Below are positions 32,579 to 38,781 of a DNA stretch of 38,781 nt, in pieces. A program made the translations under genes and the position numbers. Numbering within the stretch: the stretch's first letter is position 1; each line of letters starts with the position of its first letter. The notes beneath the pieces are model-generated. The model worked only from the letters and a program-made list of their open reading frames with translations. It was not told the DNA's origin and did no database searches. Origin of the DNA: Planctomycetota bacterium (GTDB lineage: Bacteria; Planctomycetota; Planctomycetia; Pirellulales; JADFKK01); the NCBI GenBank assembly GCA_022564995.1, contig JADFKK010000033.1:1-38781 (forward strand), written 5' to 3'.

Positions 32579-34870
32579 TTACTTTGCCCGCTGGTGGCGC
32601 AGCGGCTTCTTCGCTTCGTAAAGCTTGAGAATCTGCTGATCGTCAGGGGCGTCGAGAGCTGCTTTGACATACGGAAGCGTTTTTTTTCGTAGTGCGATCG
32701 ACTTTTTCTGCAGGGTGACCGCGTTGGCAAAATCTCCGATCTCGGCGCTGCCGGCCGCCAGCGCGGCGACCGCCTGCCAAGCCTGCGAGCGTGTCAATTT
32801 GCAGGCCTTCGTCGCGTGGACGATGGCTTGCTTGCCGTTGCGCACCTTTTCGTTCGGACAAGTCGCCAGCAGCCTGGAGAAATTCGACAGAACCGTCGCG
32901 TCGTCGGGCCGCAACCGGATCGCCTGCTCGAAGTCAGCGAGCGATTTTTCGTACTTCCCCATCCGAAACCACACCGTGCCACGCGTCGCGTAACCTCGAT
33001 ACTCCCTTGGATTCATCTCAAGAGCCTTATTGACGTCGCTCAGCGCCTCGTCGAGCTTGCCCAGGAACAAATCGACGCCGGCCCGATGCACGTAGGTCAC
33101 CGCTCGCGTCGGCTCCAGTTTGATCGCCCGGCTAAAGTCGTCACTCGCCTTGGCGAATTCACCCTTGCGAGACCACGACATGGCCCTTAGTTCGTAGAGT
33201 GGGCGGTTCGGCTTCTTGTTGATCGACTTCGTAAACGCCGCGATCGCATCATCGACGCGTCCGTTCATCAGCAGGTCCAGCCCGGGTTGCCGTCCATCGC
33301 CGCGATTTCCGGAATCGAGTCGCGCCGCTGTTTCTCGATCGGCCGCCGCTTTCTTGTCGTCGCCCGCCTGCAGCCACACCGTCGACCGCACACGATACGC
33401 GCGGGCGTACCTGGGGGCGATCTTGATTGCCGCGTTGAGCTCGGCGATGGCCTTTTTGTACTTGCCCCTAATTCCCCATATTTTTCCCCGCCCCATCAGC
33501 GCGTTCTTGTGGCGAGGATCGAGTTCCAAGGCCCGATTGAATTCGACCATCGCCTTGTCGAGATCTTTGCGGTGGAGCCACACACTGCCGCGGCCGACGT
33601 GGGCAACCGCCGATTTGGGATTGATCCGCAGCGCCTCGTTGAGATCGTCCAGCATCTTGGTGTAGTCGTTCTTGGCCATCCAGTACTTGGCCCGCAATTG
33701 GTAAAACTGCTCGTCATTCGGCGCCAGGCGAATGGCTTCGGTCACGTCGTCGATCGCCCGGTCAAGCTTTCGTTTGGTAAACCACACTCCGCTCCGATTA
33801 AAATACGCCTCCGCCAAGGTCGGCTGCAAGGCAATGGCCTTGTCGAAATCGGCGATGGCCGCGTCGAGATCGCCCGCGACTTGAATTCTGACGAAACCTC
33901 GATTGACGTAGCATCTCGCGACGTTGGGTTTCAATTTGATCGCCCGATTCAAGTCGGCCAGCGCCTCTTGAAAACGTCCTTTTCTTTTCTTGGCGAGTCC
34001 TCGGCCTTCGTAGGCGGACGCCATCGCCGGATTCAATTCGATCGACTTGGTGTTGTCGCTGATGCATTTGTCCAAGGCGTTCTTGTCCAGCCAGACCGAG
34101 CCGCGACGCTGATAAGCCACGGCGCTTTTCGGATCGCGCTCGATAGCGGCGCTGAAGTCCTCAATCGCCTTGTCGAGCTTGCGCAAAGTGAACCGCGCGT
34201 CGCCGCGAATCAAGTACAGTCGCGGGTCTTTCGGATTGTTTTTGATGGCCACGGTTAAGTCGGCAGCGGCTCGATCATACTGACCGGTTCGCATCCGACA
34301 TTGGCCCCGCACGGCATAATAGCGATACTCCTTCGGATTCAAGGCAATCGCCTGGCTCTGATCGGCGATCGCCTTGTCATATTCAAGCTGCATGAGCCAG
34401 AGAGTTCCCCGGTCGTGATAGGCCTCGGCGAATTTCGGCTTCAGACGCAGCGCCGCGTTCAAATCGGCTAGCGACCTGTCAAGCTTGCGCTGCTGCAACA
34501 GCAGCCTGCCGCGGACGCGAAGCAACTCGGCGTCCTTCGGGCTGTCGGCGATCGCCCGGGTAAAGAACGCGACCGCATCGTCAAACGAGGCCAGATGCTG
34601 GGCGCGAATCCATCCGCGCGAACTTTGATCGGTCCATCCCGGCGCGGTGCGCACGACTTGCCGGTAATCGCCCTCTTTAGCCAGCACTTTCAAGAACGTG
34701 CCGGGCTTCGCCGTGTCGACAATCTTTGCCTCGTCGTCAGCCTGCTCCCGCAGCTTGCCGGCGGTCGTCACCACGAAAAAGTCGCCAAGCCCCTGGGCCA
34801 GCGCGACCGAAGCGTGACCGACGACAACAAGGCAAACGAGCCAGCGGAGAATCGACGTGGATCGGCACAT
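32579..34870 (-). CDS. Secreted TPR protein with N-terminal SH3-like domain
   Basis: The 763-residue protein has a signal peptide (LRWLVCLVVVGHASVALAQG), an SH3b-like domain at about 30-95 (AGKLREQADDEAKIVDTAKP, then SRGWIRAQHL), and about sixteen TPR units from 97 to 690 with the usual A-x-x-D-x-x-x-A-I-x-L-x-P pattern (AIADFDKAIALQPTLAEAYF). The last part (LLATCPNEKVRNGKQAI) is typical of planctomycete TPR proteins. ATG 34870 has AAAGGAA upstream. TPRs mediate protein contacts; with the SH3 domain this suggests an envelope scaffold. It is probably the first gene of a two-gene operon with the propeller protein. Confidence 0.88.
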   Translation of the reverse strand: MCRSTSILRWLVCLVVVGHASVALAQGLGDFFVVTTAGKLREQADDEAKIVDTAKPGTFLKVLAKEGDYRQVVRTAPGWTDQSSRGWIRAQHLASFDDAVAFFTRAIADSPKDAELLRVRGRLLLQQRKLDRSLADLNAALRLKPKFAEAYHDRGTLWLMQLEYDKAIADQSQAIALNPKEYRYYAVRGQCRMRTGQYDRAAADLTVAIKNNPKDPRLYLIRGDARFTLRKLDKAIEDFSAAIERDPKSAVAYQRRGSVWLDKNALDKCISDNTKSIELNPAMASAYEGRGLAKKRKGRFQEALADLNRAIKLKPNVARCYVNRGFVRIQVAGDLDAAIADFDKAIALQPTLAEAYFNRSGVWFTKRKLDRAIDDVTEAIRLAPNDEQFYQLRAKYWMAKNDYTKMLDDLNEALRINPKSAVAHVGRGSVWLHRKDLDKAMVEFNRALELDPRHKNALMGRGKIWGIRGKYKKAIAELNAAIKIAPRYARAYRVRSTVWLQAGDDKKAAADRETAARLDSGNRGDGRQPGLDLLMNGRVDDAIAAFTKSINKKPNRPLYELRAMSWSRKGEFAKASDDFSRAIKLEPTRAVTYVHRAGVDLFLGKLDEALSDVNKALEMNPREYRGYATRGTVWFRMGKYEKSLADFEQAIRLRPDDATVLSNFSRLLATCPNEKVRNGKQAIVHATKACKLTRSQAWQAVAALAAGSAEIGDFANAVTLQKKSIALRKKTLPYVKAALDAPDDQQILKLYEAKKPLRHQRAK

Positions 34871-35015
34871 GATGGTTCCTTTCGTGAGGCGGCAATCATC
34901 CCTCTCCAGTGAATCAATCTACCAGATTGTCAGGGGCAGATGCTAGGCTTGGCCAGAAAGCCCTTGGGCGCAGGCGAAACAGACGCTGCCATCGAGTTGA
35001 TCGAGCGTCACGCGA

Positions 35016-35678
35016 TCAGACTTGCTCGGTGTCGCCTTGCTCGGTGTCGCCTTGCTCGGTGCCGCCTTGCTCGCTCTCGTCGGCTGGCGGAGGCTCGGGC
35101 GGGCCGCCGACGATCTGGTCGTCGCGCAGCCGCGACTCAACCTCGCGGAGCAGCAGTTCGGTCCCTTCGATGTCGTACTTGCAATCGTCGAGCACGATCC
35201 GCCGCTTGCGGCCGTCTTGTTCGTATCGCACGACGGCGATTCCCTTGGTGCGCCATTTCTTCTTGTCGAGTTCGAAGATGCTATCGAACGGGCAGCGATA
35301 TCCCCAACTGGTCGATATCTCGGTGTCGTCGAATTCAATCCAACGCCCGCGATTCATTAAGGCCAAAGTCAAGAAGACCAGCGCGAGCGAACCTGCCGCG
35401 GTCGCCATGATGAACTGAACCGTGAAATCGGCCTCTTTCTTCGGTTCGCCCGGGTTGATGTTCGACCAGCCTTTTTCCTCGGCAATGTCATTCCACTCCT
35501 GCCTCCACTCCGCCTTGTCGCCGGTCTTAAGGTCTTGATAGATGAGCGCTCGCTCTCTCTGCTGAGGATAGGCCACCAGCCCGTCAAATAAACACCACAT
35601 CGTAAAGCCGACACACGCCGTCCCGACCAGCGCCAATCGCGCCACGTAACTTCCCCTGATGATTGCCCGCTGCGGCAT
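35016..35678 (-). CDS. Two-helix membrane protein with acidic repeat tail
   Basis: The 220-residue protein has transmembrane segments at about 11-33 (YVARLALVGTACVGFTMWCL) and 84-108 (VQFIMATAAGSLALVFLTLA). The loop between is about 50 residues and charged. The soluble C-terminal domain (about 112-190: RWIEFDDTEISTSWG, WRTKGIAVVRYEQDG) looks like a small beta domain of the PH-like kind. The tail repeats GDTEQ, encoded by 15-base tandem units. No family name or function can be given with confidence. It is 145 bases upstream of the TPR gene on the same strand. Confidence 0.7.
   Translation of the reverse strand: MPQRAIIRGSYVARLALVGTACVGFTMWCLFDGLVAYPQQRERALIYQDLKTGDKAEWRQEWNDIAEEKGWSNINPGEPKKEADFTVQFIMATAAGSLALVFLTLALMNRGRWIEFDDTEISTSWGYRCPFDSIFELDKKKWRTKGIAVVRYEQDGRKRRIVLDDCKYDIEGTELLLREVESRLRDDQIVGGPPEPPPADESEQGGTEQGDTEQGDTEQV
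35021..35065 (-). repeat. 15-bp tandem repeat encoding GDTEQ
   Basis: Three units of CTTGCTCGGTGTCGC (third with one change) at 35021, 35036 and 35051, with a degenerate fourth. They code for the acidic tail and could vary in copy number by slippage. Confidence 0.85.
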
Positions 35679-35934
35679 GAGGTCACCTCTTGTTCGTATT
35701 TTTCGCCAAGTCGTTCGGCCGCCGGGCAGTCCGCTTCGCGCCGCTGGCCGCTATCTCTAATGATAATGTCGCCCCGCGAAACTTCCCAGAGCCGGCCTGA
35801 AAAGCGGCGGCCTACAACGCGGGCAATCGGCATAATCGGCCCACTCCTTTGCGATTGATAGGGTGCATCCTGATGCACCGCATCAATCATCCGACACCGT
35901 CGGGTGAGGATGCCGCCAAATCGATGGAAAGAAT

Positions 35935-36006
35935 TTGTCATTGGTTATTCGTCATTCGTCATTGGATCTTCAATGACCAATGACAAATGACCAATGACAA
36001 ATAATG
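35935..36006. repeat. Inverted pair of ACCAATG/ACAAATG heptamer arrays
   Basis: The left arm (35935-35965) carries TTGTCATTGG and CGTCATT units; the right arm (35971-36006) carries AATGACCAATGACAAATGAC. They can form a long imperfect stem around ATCTTC. The same heptamers occur at 15174-15215. Confidence 0.7.
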
Positions 36007-36061
36007 AATCGTGCGACCAAAATCCCGCGCCCCGGCGCCCCGCGCACCACGGCAATGTCTG

Positions 36062-36090
36062 TGGCAATGTCCCGCCAGCCGTGGCATAAT
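36062..36090 (+). promoter_or_regulatory. Possible promoter of the PQQ-propeller gene
   Basis: TGGCAA (36062-36067) and CATAAT (36085-36090) with a 17-base spacer, 40 bases before the start codon. Both boxes are imperfect. Confidence 0.3.
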
Positions 36091-36129
36091 GTATGCGTAC
36101 CGGCCGATTCCCCAAAAAGGACCGACACC

Positions 36130-38781
36130 ATGTTTCGCTGGGTTGCTGCAATTCTCGCCGTGGTTCTCTTCCCCTTGGCCGACAGTCGCGGCGAGGATTG
36201 GCCGACCCATCGGCACGACCGGCTGCGGACGTCCGTCACCAGCGAAAAACTGAAGCTGCCCTTGACCAAAGTTTGGACGTTCCGCTCGCGGCAGTCTTCC
36301 GCTGCGCCCAGGCCGACCAAGCCTCCGCACATGGCCGGGTATCCCGAGTGCAGCCAGTTCACGCTGCCGATGATTGCCGCCGGCGACGCGGTGTTTTTCA
36401 ACAATCCCCAGGACGGGCGCGTGGTTTGTCTCGACGCGGCCACCGGCAAGATGCGTTGGGAGTTTGTCGCTCCGGCGGCCGTGAATCGCACGCCGATGTT
36501 TTGGGAGGGAAAAATCTACGCGGCCTGCGACGACGGGCACGTTTACTGCCTCGACGCGGCCAGCGGAAAAATCGTTTGGAAGTTTCAAGCCGCCCCGACC
36601 GACCGGCAGTTTCTCGCCTACGGAAAAATGGTCTCGGTGTGGCCCGTGCGGACCGACGTGCTAGTCGATAAAGGCATCGCCTATTTCGCCGCCGGAGTGT
36701 TTCCGCACGAAGGGACGTTTCTCTACGGCATCGACGCCAACACGGGCAAGCTGCTGTGGCGCAACGGCACGCAGGCCGAAAACAGCGGTCAACTCAGCCT
36801 GGCCCCCGGCGGGCATCTGTACATGACCGGCCGCGACATTTGGGTGCCCAAGGACTTTCGCGGCTACAGCAAGCCATACTACGGATCGCCGACGCCGTTT
36901 CTGCGGGCCGACGGCCGCTTTGTGAACGGTTTTGGCAGCAGTATCGAAGACGACCCCGAGCGTCCGAAGATCGCCGGCGCGTTTCTGTCCTTGCTGGGCG
37001 TGGTTAAGGACGGGGTGCGCTACATCGGCGGCTCTGCCTGGAAGGTCGAGGGCGAAGAAAAAAAACGCGAGATGCTCTGGCAACACCCGACGCCCGATCG
37101 CTGGGTCGATGCCGACTCCGGCATCGGCGTGCGGATGAAAGGCTCGCCGGTCATTTTTCGCTACGACCCCGATCTGTCGTCGCTCGTTTTCGCGGGCGAC
37201 ACGTTGTTTCATTCGGCGTTTGACCTCGATCCGAAAAAAGGGGTCGGGTCGGGCATCTACGCCCGCGATCCGAAAGACGGCAAAGTGCTTTGGTCGGTTG
37301 AAATACCCGAGCGGGCGAATCAACTCGTGGTGGCCAACGGCCGCTTGTTCGTCGGCACGCGGAGCGGCACGATTTATAGCTTCGCTCCGGCGGGCACGGC
37401 GGCGAGCGGCGACCAGGCGGAAAAGATCGAACCGGTCCTCGCCGCCAGCGACGTCGAAAAGGAATTGGCCGCGGCGACGGAAACGATCATTGCCCAGTCG
37501 GGCGTGAGCGAAGGCTACGCCTTGGTGCTCGACTGCCAAAGCGGACAGCTTGCGGCCGAGTTGGCCCAGCGAACCAAACTGAGCGTGATCGCCGTCTTTT
37601 CCGATCCGGCCGCGGCGGCGAAGGCCCGCGACGCTTATTGCCAGGCGAATCTGCACCTGACGCGGATCGTCACCTGGACGGCTGCGAAAGACGCCGTGCT
37701 GCCGTATTCGTCGTTCTTTGCCGATTTGATCGTCTCCGAAAGCGCCGTGCTCGGCGGCGAATTGCCGGCGAACATGCAAGAGATCGCCCGGCTGCAAAAA
37801 CCGATCCGCGGCGTCGCGCTCATCGGCGGCAAGCAAACCGCCGAGGCACTCAAGAAGTGGACCGCCGCCACGAAACAGAAAGACTGGCAAGCGATCGAGT
37901 CGAGTGGTAGCTGGGCCAAACGGACGCGGCCCCGGCTCCCCGACGCCGGCGCATGGACGCACATGTACGGCGACGCGGGCAACACCGGTTGCAGCCACGA
38001 CGGCGTGCTCAAGCCGCCGCTCGGCGTGGCCTGGTTCGGCGCGCCGCAGATCGAACAGCCCGGCCGGCACACGGCGCTGATCGTCGACGGAATTCTCATC
38101 GTGCCGCAGCCCAACGCCCTGGAAGCCTGCGATCAATACACGGGCCGTCGGCTGTGGCGGCTCGATGCAGGCAGTGTCGGAGTCAGCATCGCCGCCAGCG
38201 GAAAACACGTCTACGCCAAGATCGCCCACGTGTTGGCGCAGATCGATTTGCTGACCGGCAAGGAAAAGGCGTCGTATCTGACCGCCTTCGGCAAGGAACA
38301 TCCTTGGGGTTGGTTCGCCGTGGGCGAAGAGGGAAAGCGAGTTTACGGCGCCGCCGGCGGAGGGCTGTTCTGCACCGAGATGGAATCGGGCAAAGGTAAT
38401 ATCATCTGGGCTATCGGCGGACCGAAGGTGAAAGACAGCGAGAAAATCGGCGGAACAATCGCCATGGAGGGCGGACGAATCTACATCCTCGGCGGCGCGG
38501 CCAACGAAGCGCAGCGGGCCGACGCCATCGCCCAGATGCGGGCCTGGATGAAGACCCAATCGAAAGCGCTCAGCGAAGAGTTTGAAAAGCAAGTCAAGGA
38601 TCGCGACATTCGCGAGCTGATCGCGGTCGATGCGGACACGGGAAAGATCCTCTTCCGCCGTGGCGTCGACATCAGCAACTGCGGCGGCAAGTGGCTGCGG
38701 CCGGCCGGCTTCGGCGGCAGGCGACATTACAACCCCTACGTCAGCCTCGGCATGTACGCCCACAACGGCGTCGTGGTCATC
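36130..38781 (+). CDS. Secreted PQQ-like propeller protein with embedded methyltransferase-like domain (partial, 3' end outside window)
   Basis: From ATG 36130 (AAAAGGA upstream) the frame stays open for 884 codons to the window end. A signal peptide (RWVAAILAVVLFPLADSRG) precedes EDWPTHRHD, a usual start of planctomycete PQQ-propeller proteins. Propeller units include GRVVCLDAATGKMRWEF (about 97-113) and HVYCLDAASGKIVWKF. At about 458-545 a domain resembling a class I SAM methyltransferase interrupts the propeller: ALVLDCQSGQLAAELAQR, LSVIAVFSDPAAAAKARD, FFADLIVSESAVLGGE. Motif I is degenerate (DCQSG for DxGxG) and the acidic ribose-binding residue after strand 2 is replaced, so SAM binding is doubtful. 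Propeller repeats resume after about 615. Antisense frames here are shadows. Confidence 0.85.
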   Translation, partial: MFRWVAAILAVVLFPLADSRGEDWPTHRHDRLRTSVTSEKLKLPLTKVWTFRSRQSSAAPRPTKPPHMAGYPECSQFTLPMIAAGDAVFFNNPQDGRVVCLDAATGKMRWEFVAPAAVNRTPMFWEGKIYAACDDGHVYCLDAASGKIVWKFQAAPTDRQFLAYGKMVSVWPVRTDVLVDKGIAYFAAGVFPHEGTFLYGIDANTGKLLWRNGTQAENSGQLSLAPGGHLYMTGRDIWVPKDFRGYSKPYYGSPTPFLRADGRFVNGFGSSIEDDPERPKIAGAFLSLLGVVKDGVRYIGGSAWKVEGEEKKREMLWQHPTPDRWVDADSGIGVRMKGSPVIFRYDPDLSSLVFAGDTLFHSAFDLDPKKGVGSGIYARDPKDGKVLWSVEIPERANQLVVANGRLFVGTRSGTIYSFAPAGTAASGDQAEKIEPVLAASDVEKELAAATETIIAQSGVSEGYALVLDCQSGQLAAELAQRTKLSVIAVFSDPAAAAKARDAYCQANLHLTRIVTWTAAKDAVLPYSSFFADLIVSESAVLGGELPANMQEIARLQKPIRGVALIGGKQTAEALKKWTAATKQKDWQAIESSGSWAKRTRPRLPDAGAWTHMYGDAGNTGCSHDGVLKPPLGVAWFGAPQIEQPGRHTALIVDGILIVPQPNALEACDQYTGRRLWRLDAGSVGVSIAASGKHVYAKIAHVLAQIDLLTGKEKASYLTAFGKEHPWGWFAVGEEGKRVYGAAGGGLFCTEMESGKGNIIWAIGGPKVKDSEKIGGTIAMEGGRIYILGGAANEAQRADAIAQMRAWMKTQSKALSEEFEKQVKDRDIRELIAVDADTGKILFRRGVDISNCGGKWLRPAGFGGRRHYNPYVSLGMYAHNGVVVI

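Larger units (their letters stand above)
35679..36129. other. Spacer between the membrane protein and the PQQ gene
   Basis: I see no gene in these 451 bases. A hairpin-like GGTGCATC-CT-GATGCACC palindrome lies at 35862-35879, the heptamer inverted pair at 35935-36006, and a possible promoter at 36062-36090. Confidence 0.5.

Noticed and set aside
36661..38763. A 700-codon open frame on the minus strand
   Set aside because: It is antisense to a protein with signal peptide and propeller motifs on the plus strand; its own translation has no family motif. Such long antisense frames are common in high-GC DNA.

Overview
The window looks like chromosomal DNA of a high-GC planctomycete, probably of the Pirellulales/Rhodopirellula type. 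The support is: an N-terminal MEPRRLLAA (LEPR-XLL type) motif on a giant SdrD-B-like secreted protein; long WD40, HEAT, TPR, LRR and PQQ-propeller proteins; a remnant of a DUF1501 gene; an MraZ/RsmH pair without the usual ftsL/ftsI/mur genes behind it; and spacers packed with hairpin repeats. No rRNA, tRNA or CRISPR array was seen. All assignments come from reading the sequence; no search was run.

Layout. 1-118: C-terminal end of an IS4-like transposase. 461-8420: a seven-bladed WD40 protein and a 2239-residue repeat protein, separated by a long inverted repeat. 8463-11423: a 56-residue coiled-coil protein, a single-domain globin, a molybdenum-carrier-like protein and a membrane-anchored double-LysM protein. 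11732-15089: rsmH and mraZ on the minus strand, with a readable promoter and MraZ operator, diverging from queA. 15377-17408: a Nudix-like protein and a secreted SH3b protein. 17748-19708: a lower-GC two-gene unit, an ABC-type AAA ATPase followed by a DUF4435/Toprim-like protein in GTGA overlap. This matches the AriA/AriB layout of the PARIS anti-phage system and is the best candidate for an exciting system here. Its 3' end runs into a decayed DUF1501 gene.

19968-23312: an LRR protein, a 62-residue secreted protein, acpS, and a 607-bp internally deleted transposon with inverted termini. 23508-28843: topA and a SurA/PpiD-like membrane-anchored protein. 28850-35678 (minus strand): a probable operon of a TPR/SH3 protein and a HEAT plus triple-propeller protein, preceded by a two-helix membrane protein. 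36130-38781: a large secreted PQQ-propeller protein with an embedded methyltransferase-like domain, running off the window end.

The other recurring theme is structured intergenic DNA. At least three loci carry paired inverted hairpins (REPIN-like), and two of them differ between arms by compensatory base changes. Two further loci carry long palindromes with a GGGGACAGG core just upstream of start codons.
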